In this document: positions 27,649-35,697 of the stretch, one piece after another
Position numbering within the stretch: the stretch's first letter is position 1
Layout: each line of letters opens with the position of its first letter
Assembly: GCA_903870275.1 (NCBI GenBank)
Contig: CAIQCK010000030.1
Span: 62,001 to 126,000, forward strand
Source: an uncultured bacterium
GTDB taxonomy: Bacteria > Verrucomicrobiota > Verrucomicrobiia > CAIQCK01
DNA: 64,000 nt
Direction: 5' to 3'
Notes under the pieces: generated by a model
Database searches by the model: none
Told to the model about the DNA's origin: nothing
Seen by the model: only the letters and a program-made list of their open reading frames with translations
Translations under genes and position numbers: made by a program

Positions 27649-28677
27649 TTACTTCGCAGCCACAGCCGTATCGGTGCCGATCTCCGACACGCACACCACC
27701 CGGAAACCAAGATAGGCGTCGCTGAAATCCGCCGCCCGCCGCGCCCGCATGGTCGCGCGGCAACTGTAACCGTGATTCATCCAACTGCCGCCGCGGCATA
27801 CTTTATACTGGCCGTCCGCCGGCCCCGTCGGATTCTCCCGCGCCGCGCCGCTGCCGTAGCCCGGCTCATACCAGTCCGCGCACCATTCCCAAACATTACC
27901 GACCATATCGAGAATGCCATGCGGACTGGCGCCGTTCAAAAACTGCGTGACGGGCGAAGTCTGGTCGAAGCCCCCACCCTCCTCCGCGCTATTGCACCGG
28001 CGCGGATCCCACTGATTGCCCCACGGGAAAATGCGTCCATCGGAGCCGCGTGCCGCGAACTCCCATTGGGCCTCCGTCGGCAGGCGGTAATCGCGGCCCT
28101 CGCGCTGCGAGAGCCAGAGGCAAAACGCCGCGGCTTCGTTCCAGTTCGTAAACACCACCGGATGATCGTCACCATTCCACGGCGGACGAAGCTGCCGGTG
28201 GTCGGGGTTGAACTGCTCGTATTGGGCATTGGTCACAGGCGTGACCGCCATGAAATAAGCCTGGGTCAGCTTCACGGAATGCGCGGGTTTTTCGTTGTCG
28301 GGGGATTTGGCATCGGAACTGCCCATCGTGAACTCCACTGGTTCGATCCGCGCCAGCGCCATGCCGACCGAGTTGGTCCACGTCGCGTTCGCCGCCGGTT
28401 TCGACGGCTTAACCGCCGCGATCCCGATCCTGGTCACGTCGCCGGAGCTTTTGGCCTTGGGCGGCGGCGGCGTGTCCAAAGCTCCCCCAGCCGCCGGAGC
28501 CTGCGCCGCCCGGCTCGCCCAATGCAACCGCACGCCGATCGCGCCCACCGATTTCAACAATCGGTTCAGCCGCAGCAACACCAGCCACAACACCACGCTC
28601 TGAATCGCCAGCACGACCAGCAACGCGGCCAGCAACCACGGATGAATTGAACCGCCGGCAACCGTTGAAATCATCAT
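27649..28677 (-). CDS. Membrane-anchored SUMF1/formylglycine-generating-enzyme-like protein
   Basis: A 342-residue protein with an N-terminal membrane anchor (LLAALLVVLAIQSVVLWLVL), a Pro/Ala linker to about residue 95, and an FGE-sulfatase domain: IEPVEFTMGSSDAKSPDNEKP, VTPVTNAQYEQF, RLPTEAQWEFAARG, GNVWEWCADWYEPG, CRGGSWMNHG and LGFRVV. Most such bacterial proteins are not true formylglycine generators; the paired copper-binding cysteines of aerobic FGE are not evident, so activity on sulfatases is doubtful. No sulfatase gene is nearby. Confidence 0.87.
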   Translation of the reverse strand: MMISTVAGGSIHPWLLAALLVVLAIQSVVLWLVLLRLNRLLKSVGAIGVRLHWASRAAQAPAAGGALDTPPPPKAKSSGDVTRIGIAAVKPSKPAANATWTNSVGMALARIEPVEFTMGSSDAKSPDNEKPAHSVKLTQAYFMAVTPVTNAQYEQFNPDHRQLRPPWNGDDHPVVFTNWNEAAAFCLWLSQREGRDYRLPTEAQWEFAARGSDGRIFPWGNQWDPRRCNSAEEGGGFDQTSPVTQFLNGASPHGILDMVGNVWEWCADWYEPGYGSGAARENPTGPADGQYKVCRGGSWMNHGYSCRATMRARRAADFSDAYLGFRVVCVSEIGTDTAVAAK

Positions 28678-28837
28678 CGTCTCCCGGGCGCAAATTTCGC
28701 GTCAACATCTAACAACTATCCCCGTCCGGCTCAACCGCAAAATGCCTGCGCATTCTCCGCCCCAGCCGGCGTCTGTCTCCGCCGGTTGCACGATACGCGC
28801 GGCACCACACGAAGATTCTTGTTTCCAATCCTTCGTC

Positions 28838-29677
28838 ATGGCTTATACTGCCGCCCATCGCATCATGGCTTCGGACCCCGAAATGGTTGGCAGCAATCCT
28901 CACACGCAATCGCAAACCACGCCGGATGCGCTGGCGCCGGGCGGGACGGACCCAATTATTCAGCAAGCCATGGAGGAGTTTGAAGGCGGTTTGGCGCGCG
29001 TAACCGTCCTGCGCGTGCGTCCACAATGGGACACGGCGGCGATTCGGGAGCGGCTCTGGGACGTGGTGCTCGCTTCCATCGCGTTGGTGGCGCTCTCGCC
29101 GCTGTTTCTGCTTGCCGCCATCCTGACGCGCTACAAGTCGCCGGGACCGCTTATCTTCCGCCAGAAACGCCTCGGCAAGCACGGCGTGCCGTTCGACATC
29201 CTGAAATTCCGCAGCATGCGCATCGACGCGGAGAAATTTCTGCGCGAACACGCCGACCTCTACCGCCGCTACGTGGCCAACAACTTCAAACTCGATCTCT
29301 GGGAAGACCCGCGCATTTCGCCGTGCGGCCGCTTTCTGCGCCGCAGCAAGCTCGACGAGCTGCCGCAAATCTGGAACGTGCTGCGCGGCGAGATGACTCT
29401 CGTCGGGTCGCGCCCCATTGTGCCGCCGGAAATCGTCAACTACGGCATCTACGCCAAACGTCTGCTCTCCGTCCGGCCGGGCGTCACCGGCTACTGGCAG
29501 GTGACGATGGGCGGCGAGATGGGCTATCCGAGGCGGGTGGTGCTGGACATGTTTTACGTCGAGCACAAGACCCGCGCGCTGGACATGCTGATCCTGCTGA
29601 AAACCTTCCCCGCCATCTGTTTCCACTTCTGGAAAAACCGCAAATCGGCGAAACCACCACCCGCCGCAAGCCATTGA
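28838..29677 (+). CDS. Undecaprenyl-phosphate sugar (hexose-1-P) transferase
   Basis: A bacterial sugar transferase of the WbaP/PglC C-terminal type that starts polysaccharide repeat units on undecaprenyl phosphate. It has one membrane segment (VVLASIALVALSPLFLLAAI), then KFRSMRIDAEK, RRSKLDELPQIWNVLRGEMT, LVGSRP and VRPGVTGYWQV. It lacks the four extra N-terminal TMs of WbaP. The start is uncertain: 28742 is the longest frame, 28838 (MAYTAAHRI) is chosen, and 28865 (MASDPEMVG) is also possible; none has a strong ribosome site. It probably primes the glycan made by the 18-26 kb operon, which has no initiating transferase of its own. Confidence 0.88.
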   Translation: MAYTAAHRIMASDPEMVGSNPHTQSQTTPDALAPGGTDPIIQQAMEEFEGGLARVTVLRVRPQWDTAAIRERLWDVVLASIALVALSPLFLLAAILTRYKSPGPLIFRQKRLGKHGVPFDILKFRSMRIDAEKFLREHADLYRRYVANNFKLDLWEDPRISPCGRFLRRSKLDELPQIWNVLRGEMTLVGSRPIVPPEIVNYGIYAKRLLSVRPGVTGYWQVTMGGEMGYPRRVVLDMFYVEHKTRALDMLILLKTFPAICFHFWKNRKSAKPPPAASH

Positions 29678-29752
29678 AGACCGCCGCCGGCCGGGCGCAT
29701 CGCGCTTGGGATTCGCTCTTGACTGCGCGACGGAACCTGCAAACATTCGGGC

Positions 29753-30241
29753 GTGAAACGGATTCTGGTGGCCTTTGGGTTGGCAGTCGTCATAGGGACG
29801 TCCGGTTCCCTCGCCGCGCGCGAGGAACCGGCCCAGCCTTGCCCGATCCTCAAGGTGATCATCACCGAGTTTCCGGCCAACGAAAAACTCATGCTGCATC
29901 CTACACCCGAGTCCCACCGCTCCGTTTTTGCGGGTAGCGATTCCATCGGGACCTTGTCCAGAAATCGCGGTATTCGGATCGCCGTGCTTTGGGAAAATCG
30001 CACCGGCGAGCCGTTGCACGATGTCACACTGCGGCTGGAGTATCAGCAAGCCAAGACGCAAGCCGTCCGCACGACGGAGCAGCAATTCCATGATCTGCCG
30101 ATAAAGGGCCATTGGACCAACTTCGATCTCAACGGCGGTGAATACCGGGACACGGTGCATGTCGCCGCGTGGCGTGTGTCGGTCTTCAGCGGCGACCGTA
30201 TGCTCGGCACCAAACAATCCGTCATGTGGCCCGACCGATAG
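29753..30241 (+). CDS. Exported protein of unknown function
   Basis: A 162-residue protein from GTG 29753 with a signal peptide (MKRILVAFGLAVVIGTSGSL-AA). The mature domain is predicted beta-rich (IRIAVLWENRTGEPLHDVTL, RLEYQQAKTQAVRT), reminiscent of an Ig-like or DUF-type fold, but I do not recognise it. It lies 76 bp after the sugar transferase gene and 55 bp before the acyl-CoA ligase gene. No functional inference is justified. Confidence 0.7.
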   Translation: MKRILVAFGLAVVIGTSGSLAAREEPAQPCPILKVIITEFPANEKLMLHPTPESHRSVFAGSDSIGTLSRNRGIRIAVLWENRTGEPLHDVTLRLEYQQAKTQAVRTTEQQFHDLPIKGHWTNFDLNGGEYRDTVHVAAWRVSVFSGDRMLGTKQSVMWPDR

Positions 30242-30295
30242 GCCGCCTTCGATTTCGCATTGCCAGAGACTGACGAACACCGCCAACGTCATCCC

Positions 30296-31843
30296 ATGAC
30301 TCCGACGCCCACGACACTGACCGGCTATCTGGACAAGACCGCCACGTTCTTCCCGCATCGGAAAGCCATCTTCTCCGGCAGCGAAGTCATCCGCTACGGC
30401 GAAGTCCAAACCCGCTCACTCGGTCTGGCGCGGTTGCTCTCCGATGCCTGCGCTGTCCGGCCCGGCGACCGCGTCGGGCTGCTGATGAAGAACTGCCCGG
30501 AATTCATCTACGCGCTCTACGGCATCCTCTTCACCGGGGCGACGGTCGTGCCGATCAACAACTTCCTCAAGCCGGCCGAAATCGAATTCATCCTCCGCGA
30601 CGCCGGCGCGAGGGTGCTGATCACGGCCTCCGCGGATTTTAAGCCGGTGCTGAGCCACCTGCGCGGGCAGTTGCCGGAACTTCGGCCGCTGGACATCGCC
30701 GCGCTCAACTGGACGGAACTGGCCGCCAAACCGATGGAGCCGTTGACCCTGGTGCGCCCGGCCGATCGGGCTGTCATCATCTACACGTCCGGCACCACCG
30801 GCCGGCCCAAGGGCGCCGTGCTCACGCACGCAAACCTCGTGGCCAACATCCACAGCATTAGCGTCGTGCTCGGCAATGTCGAAAGCGACCGCTTGGTGCT
30901 GGCGCTGCCGATGTTTCACAGCTTCATGCTCACCGTGGCGATCCTGGCGCCGCTGTCCATCGGCGCTTCCGTGCTCATCATCAAATCCATCAAACCGTTT
31001 CGCCACGTGCTGTTCGAGATGATCCGCCGCCGCGCGACGGTGTTCCTCGGCATCCCGCAAATTTTCCAGGCGCTCGCCACCGCGCACATTCCGTGGTGGC
31101 TGCGCTGGCTGCTGCCGTTGCGGCTGGCCGTCAGCGGCTCCGCGCCGTTGTCTGCCGAAACGCTCCGCCGTTTCAGCGAACGCTTCCGGTTTCCGCTGCG
31201 CGAAGGCTACGGCCTCAGCGAGGCCGCGCCGGTGGTTTCTTTCAACCCAATCCACGGCGCGAGCAAGCCCGGTTCCGTCGGCCCGCCGATTCCCGGCGTG
31301 CAAGTGCGCGTCTTCGACGACCAGGATCACGACCTCGGCCCCGGCCAGGACGGCGAGATCGTCGTGCGTGGCGACAACGTCATGCTCGGCTACTGGAACC
31401 AGGAGGAGGCGACCGCCGCCGCGTTGCGCGGCGGCTGGCTGCGCACCGGCGACATCGGCCGACTCGACGCGGACGGCTACGTTTACATCACCGACCGCAA
31501 GAAGGACATGCTGCTGGTCCACGGCAACAACGTTTATCCGCGGGAAATCGAGGAGGTCATCTACCAAATCCCCGGCGTCCGCGAAACGGCGGTGGTCGGC
31601 CGGCCCGACCCGCGTCACGGCGAACTGCCCGTGGCGTTCGTCGTCCCCGCCGACAACGCCACGCTCGACGAGGCGGCGGTGCTGACCTTTTGCCGCGAAC
31701 GGCTGGCCAACTACAAACTGCCGCGCGAAATCCGCATCCAAAACGAGCCGTTGCCACGCAATGCCACCGGCAAAATCCTGAAAACCGAGTTGCGCCGGCA
31801 GGCGCTGCAAGAGACGGCCGGCCCCCGTGCCACCGCTCCTTGA
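30296..31843 (+). CDS. Long-chain fatty acid--CoA ligase (AMP-dependent synthetase)
   Basis: A 515-residue ANL-family enzyme activating a carboxylic acid as acyl-AMP then acyl-CoA. The AMP-binding P-loop is YTSGTTGRPKGAVLTH, with A5 GYGLSEAAPVVSFNP, A7/A8 LRTGDIGRLDADGYVYITDR and catalytic Lys in NATGKILKTELR. FadD-like length and motifs favour a fatty acid substrate. ATG 30296 gives MTPTPTTLTGYLDKTA; an upstream TTG adds 12 unlikely residues. The STAS gene follows 63 bp later. Confidence 0.9.
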   Translation: MTPTPTTLTGYLDKTATFFPHRKAIFSGSEVIRYGEVQTRSLGLARLLSDACAVRPGDRVGLLMKNCPEFIYALYGILFTGATVVPINNFLKPAEIEFILRDAGARVLITASADFKPVLSHLRGQLPELRPLDIAALNWTELAAKPMEPLTLVRPADRAVIIYTSGTTGRPKGAVLTHANLVANIHSISVVLGNVESDRLVLALPMFHSFMLTVAILAPLSIGASVLIIKSIKPFRHVLFEMIRRRATVFLGIPQIFQALATAHIPWWLRWLLPLRLAVSGSAPLSAETLRRFSERFRFPLREGYGLSEAAPVVSFNPIHGASKPGSVGPPIPGVQVRVFDDQDHDLGPGQDGEIVVRGDNVMLGYWNQEEATAAALRGGWLRTGDIGRLDADGYVYITDRKKDMLLVHGNNVYPREIEEVIYQIPGVRETAVVGRPDPRHGELPVAFVVPADNATLDEAAVLTFCRERLANYKLPREIRIQNEPLPRNATGKILKTELRRQALQETAGPRATAP

Positions 31844-31906
31844 CGCGACTGCAAGCGGGCCTATAGTGAAGTGGGTTTGAGTCTGGCCGCCACTGCGGAG
31901 GGCAAC

Positions 31907-32479
31907 ATGGTAAACGGCAAACAAGGCAATATCGTTGTAGGCATTGCGGACAACCGGGTGTTCGTCAAGGTGGAAGGCAAAGGCACGCACCTGATCAGCC
32001 ACCCGTTGACCCGATTTACCAGCGAAGTGATCAACCGCGGCTTTGGCGAGTTTATTGTGGACCTCGCCGATTGCTCGTCCATGGACAGCACCTTCCTCGG
32101 CGTGATCGCCGGCATCGGCCTGCGTTTGATGCCTGCCAACGGTCACGTTCATCTGGCCAACCTGAACCCGCGCTGCCGTGAAGTCGTCGCCTCGCTCGGC
32201 ATTGACCGGCTTTCCACGGTGGATTTCTGCGATCTTCGCGCCACCGCGCCCAACGGCGATGCCCAACCGCAGCCTGCCGAACTTCAGCCGCTGGCAACGC
32301 CGCAGCCCGTGCCGGGCGACACGGAGGCCAAAGCGAGCCACGCGGAGATGATGATTGAGGCGCACCGCACCCTCATGCAGATTGATCCGCGCAACGTCCC
32401 CAAGTTCAAAGACTGCGTCCGCTTCCTTGCCGAGGACCTGGAAAAACTCCGCGCCAGCCAGAAGAACCCCAACTCCTGA
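31907..32479 (+). CDS. STAS-domain protein (anti-anti-sigma-like)
   Basis: A 190-residue protein whose first 110 residues form a STAS domain: VGIADNRVFVKVEGKGTHL, EFIVDLADCSSMDSTFLGVI (the SpoIIAA-like region with phosphorylatable serine candidates) and GHVHLANLNPRCREVVASLG. A Gln/Pro-rich linker leads to a helical tail (residues 140-190). ATG 31907 has GGAGGGC upstream, so it is preferred over the longer frame from 31871. No cognate serine kinase or sigma factor is adjacent. Confidence 0.85.
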   Translation: MVNGKQGNIVVGIADNRVFVKVEGKGTHLISHPLTRFTSEVINRGFGEFIVDLADCSSMDSTFLGVIAGIGLRLMPANGHVHLANLNPRCREVVASLGIDRLSTVDFCDLRATAPNGDAQPQPAELQPLATPQPVPGDTEAKASHAEMMIEAHRTLMQIDPRNVPKFKDCVRFLAEDLEKLRASQKNPNS

Positions 32480-32577
32480 GACGTGCCGGTTATAAGCCCC
32501 TCAATCTCTTGATTCCTCAGTCTGAGCCCTCAACTTCTCGTGCCGCCGTCCCTGCCGGGCAACCAAGGTGCGGAAAC

Positions 32578-32712
32578 GGGCGCATCTTGGCACCCGCGCC
32601 GCGATCAAGCCCCAGAGGTGGGGCGAAGCGTCCCCGCTGAGCCGTACCCTGTGACGACGCAACGCGCGGCTCGGCGGGGACGCCTCGCCCTACCGGGTTG
32701 TCGCCGGTAGGG
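32578..32712. repeat. Hairpin repeat element, left copy
   Basis: Bases 32578-32645 recur as the reverse complement at 34851-34916, with 5 substitutions and one 2-base gap, so about 90 percent identical. The copy also folds on itself: arms 32621-32644 and 32667-32690 pair over 24 positions with two exceptions, and CCCTACCGG (32688-32696) pairs with CCGGTAGGG (32704-32712). The two copies bracket the unrecognised gene at 33285-34751. Confidence 0.8.
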
Positions 32713-32813
32713 CGCGACCGCCGGGCGCGCCGCAACGTTCTCAAATCGGCATCGCAGTCTCTTGACCCAAACTTTTGGCCGGCGCGGCGGAGTCTGTCTC
32801 AGAACGCGGGCTT

Positions 32814-32909
32814 GCCGGCGTAGAACGGATGTCCACATCCGTTGATCATTGATCCGAACGGTTTCATTCATCCAGTAAACGGCTTGGAAACCCGTTCTAC
32901 GTTGCCGGC
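32814..32909. repeat. Long imperfect hairpin
   Basis: Outer arms GCCGGCGTAGAACGG (32814-32828) and CCGTTCTACGTTGCCGGC (32892-32909) pair through GTAGAACGG/CCGTTCTAC and the GCCGG ends. Inside, ACGGATGT (32825-32832) pairs with ACATCCGT (32835-32842). The stretch has no plausible coding frame. Confidence 0.65.
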
Positions 32910-32952
32910 CCGTCAATCTCTGGTTGCCGAAACCGGATCGCCGTGAATTCGG

Positions 32953-33174
32953 GGAATCCCAACGGGATTCCATCGCTCAGCCCAGGGTTGGCCGGTCCTC
33001 CGGCCTACCCTGGGTCAACGTTCCCAAAAGCAGTCCAACTCTGAAAGAGTTGGATCCATTTCCCATGATGATGCAACTCCGTTGGAGTTGAATTTGTTTT
33101 TGGGATGGTTTCCCGGCGTAGGCCGGAGGACCGGCCAACGCCGGGCTGAGTGATTCCCACCCCGTTGGGGTGGG
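32953..33174. repeat. Inverted pair of three-hairpin units with compensatory changes
   Basis: The left unit (32953-33058) and the right unit (33062-33174) are inverted copies. Each has three hairpins. Stems: GGAATCCC/GGGATTCC versus CCCACCCC/GGGGTGGG (loops AAC/GTT); CCCAGGGT/ACCCTGGG versus CCCGGCGT/ACGCCGGG around a shared AGGCCGG-AGGA-CCGGCC-like core; CAACTCT/AGAGTTG versus CAACTCC/GGAGTTG. Where the copies differ, both stem strands differ so that pairing is kept. Linkers such as CTCAGCCC and TCCCAAAA are conserved. Confidence 0.8.
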
Positions 33175-33212
33175 TCGGCCGGGCGCGCCTCCATCGCATA
33201 AGCGATTTTACC

Positions 33213-33245
33213 TTGACATAGTAGAGAAATATGCTATAGTTCTCT
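33213..33245 (+). promoter_or_regulatory. Strong sigma70-type promoter with operator-like dyad
   Basis: TTGACA (33213-33218), a 16-bp spacer and TATAGT (33235-33240) make the best sigma70-type promoter in the window. AGAGAA (33223-33228) and TTCTCT (33240-33245) form an inverted repeat overlapping the spacer and -10, so a repressor could sit on it. An AGGAG site (33274-33278) precedes ATG 33285, giving a leader of about 38 bases. Confidence 0.72.
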
Positions 33246-33284
33246 GGACGTAAAATCCACCCCTACACCGCCCAGGAGAAACCC

Positions 33285-34751
33285 ATGAACAAAGGACAGA
33301 CCAAAAACATGTCGCCGAAACAAATCCAGGCCAACCGCCGCAACTCCCGCCATTCCACCGGACCGAAAACACCCCAGGGCAAGGCCCACTCGCGCCTGAA
33401 CGCCCTCCAACACGGCCTGCTGGCCCGCGAGGCGGTGCTCCAGGGCTTTTGGATCAAGGAATCCCCGCGCGAGCTGGAGGCGTTGCACCGGCAGTTCTGG
33501 CGGCAGTGCGCGCCGGTCGGGGCGCTGGAGGAAATGCTGGTGGAGCAGATCGTCACCTGCTACTGGCGCAAACGCCGCGTGCTGCGGGCCGAGAGCGGGG
33601 AGATCGCCCAGAGCGTGGGCGGGGGCGTCTGGGCACGGCTGCGCCACCGCGCAGGGCAGCACACCCGATTCGAGGAAACGCAGGGCGTTTTGGGCGAGTC
33701 GAAGATGAAGATGAGCACCGCCGGCCTGGATTACATGACGGAGATATTGCAGGCCGTCGGCGACGATATTGAGGTGAAGGGGAAACTGGCCGATGAAATG
33801 CGCAAGGAGTTGATCCGGGTCTTCGGCGCGGACTCGGACGGGCCGGCCGTGGAGTTGATGACGCTGGAGAAGTGGCGTCAGGACAATCCGGACGGGCTGA
33901 AAGCGGCGGCGTTGAAGGCGACGTATGGGGAGGCAGCGTCGGGGTTTATCGCGGAGCGGCTGGAGCTTTACGGGCATCTGCGGGCGGCGATGGAGACGCG
34001 GGAGGCGAGGGAAGAGGAAGAGATGCGCCGGGCGTCGGCGCTGCCGTCGGGGGAATCGGCGGAGCGAATCCTGCGGTATGAGGGCGCGCTGGACCGGCAA
34101 TTGTTCCGGCTGCTGCGGCAACTGGAGCGGTGGCAGCGGATGCGGATGGCGGGGAAAATGCCGAAGCCGGCGGCAGAGGATGAGGCCGCGAGGATGAAAT
34201 GGGATGCGGTGGAAGAACGCGGGCCGGATGACTGTGGGAGGGGTCTCAGCGCCCTGGCCGCCGGAGCGTCGGGCGAGTGGGCGGATGAAGACCGCATGGC
34301 GGATGTTGACGCGAGTTCGGGCGTTCGCGGTTGGGACGCGGAGGACCCTCCCATAGTCAGGAAGCCATCCGGTCGTTCGAAGGGGCCGGGATTGGGCGTA
34401 AAGGCTGTGGTCGGGAACCGGAGCAAGCGGCGAGAACGGGCGGCCACCGACTCACGTCGGCCTGTCGCCGGAAAACCGGGTGAGCGACGAGAACGGGCGG
34501 CCACCGACTTACGGGCGGCGGAGCCGGACGAAGTGGCCGCGTCACGGAGTGACGCGGCTGCAATAACGAAGCCAAATGATGGCGGACGCGCGGACGCGGA
34601 AACGGCGGTTTCCAATGGAAATATGGATGTTTTGGGTGGCAACTGTCCCGCGGACACAACACAAATTTGCGAAACGAAGCCAAATGATGCCGGGGGCGGG
34701 ACTGCGTCCCCGGACGGCGAACCCGGAGGTTCTTTGACAACGACATCATAA
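33285..34751 (+). CDS. Unrecognised 'STGPKTPQGKA' multicopy-type protein between inverted repeats
   Basis: A 488-residue protein of unknown function. Residues 1-45 (SPKQIQANRRNSRHSTGPKT, PQGKAHSRLNALQHGLLARE) match a conserved N-terminal motif I know from many unannotated proteins of environmental bacteria. Residues 50-300 are helical and highly charged, with a long helical region (ERLELYGHLRAAMETREARE). Residues 310-488 are low complexity and contain in-frame DNA direct repeats: 34431-34452 with 34488-34509 (22 bp, 57 bp apart) and 34565-34581 with 34673-34689 (17 bp, 108 bp apart). No HUH, DDE, HNH or recombinase motif is evident. The -NALQHGL- segment is reminiscent of small terminase N-termini, a weak hint of DNA binding. 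Confidence 0.75.
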   Translation: MNKGQTKNMSPKQIQANRRNSRHSTGPKTPQGKAHSRLNALQHGLLAREAVLQGFWIKESPRELEALHRQFWRQCAPVGALEEMLVEQIVTCYWRKRRVLRAESGEIAQSVGGGVWARLRHRAGQHTRFEETQGVLGESKMKMSTAGLDYMTEILQAVGDDIEVKGKLADEMRKELIRVFGADSDGPAVELMTLEKWRQDNPDGLKAAALKATYGEAASGFIAERLELYGHLRAAMETREAREEEEMRRASALPSGESAERILRYEGALDRQLFRLLRQLERWQRMRMAGKMPKPAAEDEAARMKWDAVEERGPDDCGRGLSALAAGASGEWADEDRMADVDASSGVRGWDAEDPPIVRKPSGRSKGPGLGVKAVVGNRSKRRERAATDSRRPVAGKPGERRERAATDLRAAEPDEVAASRSDAAAITKPNDGGRADAETAVSNGNMDVLGGNCPADTTQICETKPNDAGGGTASPDGEPGGSLTTTS

Positions 34752-34795
34752 ATGGTGGACAGCAAGAAGCGAAACCAAGACGGAACGGGCACAAC

Positions 34796-34916
34796 TTGGC
34801 ACCCGCGCCGTTGGGTAGGGCGAGCCGCGCCCTTTGGAACGTGAGCGATGACGGCTCAGCGGGGACGCTTCGCCCTGCCTCTGGCTTGATCGTGGCGCGT
34901 GTGCCAGGATGCGCCC
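34796..34916. repeat. Hairpin repeat element, right copy (inverted)
   Basis: Bases 34851-34916 are the inverted copy of 32578-32645. The element also has its own outer arms: CTTGGCACCCGCGCCG (34796-34811) opposes the complement within 34891-34908. It begins 44 bp after the stop of the unrecognised gene and ends 22 bp before the grpE promoter. Confidence 0.78.
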
Positions 34917-34938
34917 CGCGGAAAACGCCGGCTGAAAG

Positions 34939-34966
34939 TTGACTGTCGTGCCATTGTCGCTACACT
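34939..34966 (+). promoter_or_regulatory. Probable grpE-dnaJ promoter giving a near-leaderless mRNA
   Basis: TTGACT (34939-34944), 16-bp spacer, TACACT (34961-34966). The grpE ATG lies only 9 bases beyond the -10, so transcription would begin within a few bases of the start codon. No Shine-Dalgarno sequence is present. No CIRCE repeat was found. Confidence 0.5.
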
Positions 34967-34975
34967 GAACCTAGT

Positions 34976-35695
34976 ATGTTTCGTCCCAAGAAAACAAAAT
35001 TGAACAATGCGGAGTGCCAGCCCGCCGCCAACGCCACGCAGGCAACGGCCACGGCCGCGCCGGCATCGGCTGGAAACGCCGTCGCGCCAACCTCAACCGA
35101 AACCGCGCAGGCCTCTGCCGCCGCCGTGCCACCGCCGCCGTCGCTGACGCCGGCCGAGATCGAGAAGTTGAAAAGCGATGCGGCGCAGGCCGCCGAATGG
35201 AAAGACAAATGCCTGCGCACCGCCGCCGATTTTGACAATTTTCGCAAACGCGCCGCGCGTGAGAAGATTGAAACCAGCAAGTATGCCACGCAGCAACTGC
35301 TGGGCCGTCTGCTGCCGACGATCGACCATTTTGAAGCGGCACTGCAACACGCCGACACGGCAGCAGGCTCCGCCACCGCCCAATCGTTGGTGGACGGCCT
35401 CAAGATGACGCTTGGCCAACTGCACGCGGTGCTGCGCGAGGCCGGCGTCGAGGTGGTCAATGCCGAGGGCCAGGCCTTCGACCCGCAATTGCACGAAGCG
35501 GTCCAACACATCGAGTCCGACGCCCATCCCGCAGGCAACGTGATCCAGCAATTACGCAAAGGCTACAAGCTCTCCGACCGTTTGCTGCGGCCCGCCACCG
35601 TCGTTGTCTCCAAAGGCAAGCCGGAGTCGCCCGAACCGGGCCCAGCCGGGAAACCCGGTGACGCCGACACCTCAGCCAAACCGAACGCGACCTGA
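34976..35695 (+). CDS. grpE: GrpE nucleotide exchange factor
   Basis: GrpE, the ADP-release factor for DnaK. The first 55 residues are an Ala/Pro/Thr-rich extension. The core then follows: long helix ([20 protein letters not shown]), [55 protein letters not shown], and the beta domain ending [19 protein letters not shown]. The 239-residue length is above the usual 190-200 because of both tails. dnaJ follows after 2 bp; no dnaK is in the window. Confidence 0.94.
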   Translation: MFRPKKTKLNNAECQPAANATQATATAAPASAGNAVAPTSTETAQASAAAVPPPPSLTPAEIEKLKSDAAQAAEWKDKCLRTAADFDNFRKRAAREKIETSKYATQQLLGRLLPTIDHFEAALQHADTAAGSATAQSLVDGLKMTLGQLHAVLREAGVEVVNAEGQAFDPQLHEAVQHIESDAHPAGNVIQQLRKGYKLSDRLLRPATVVVSKGKPESPEPGPAGKPGDADTSAKPNAT

Positions 35696-35697
35696 CC

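Noticed and set aside
27649..28677. A true formylglycine-generating enzyme
   Set aside because: The fold matches, but the paired active-site cysteines are not evident and no sulfatase is nearby, so only the family name is used.
28709..30409. 566-codon minus-strand frame opposite the sugar transferase
   Set aside because: Antisense of a motif-rich gene; spans a gene boundary without any signal of its own.
30416..32365. 649-codon minus-strand frame opposite the acyl-CoA ligase and STAS genes
   Set aside because: It mirrors two genes with strong motifs on the other strand and contains only low-complexity His/Arg/Gly text.
32480..33284. CRISPR array
   Set aside because: Repeats are palindromic and inverted with unequal spacing; there are no regularly spaced direct repeats and no cas genes.
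33285..34751. The unknown protein as a RAYT-type (Y1, HUH) transposase
   Set aside because: No His-hydrophobic-His pair with a properly placed tyrosine was found; HRAGQH lacks the HUH spacing.
34917..34975. CIRCE element controlling grpE-dnaJ
   Set aside because: The 9-bp inverted repeat with a 9-bp spacer (TTAGCACTC type) is absent.
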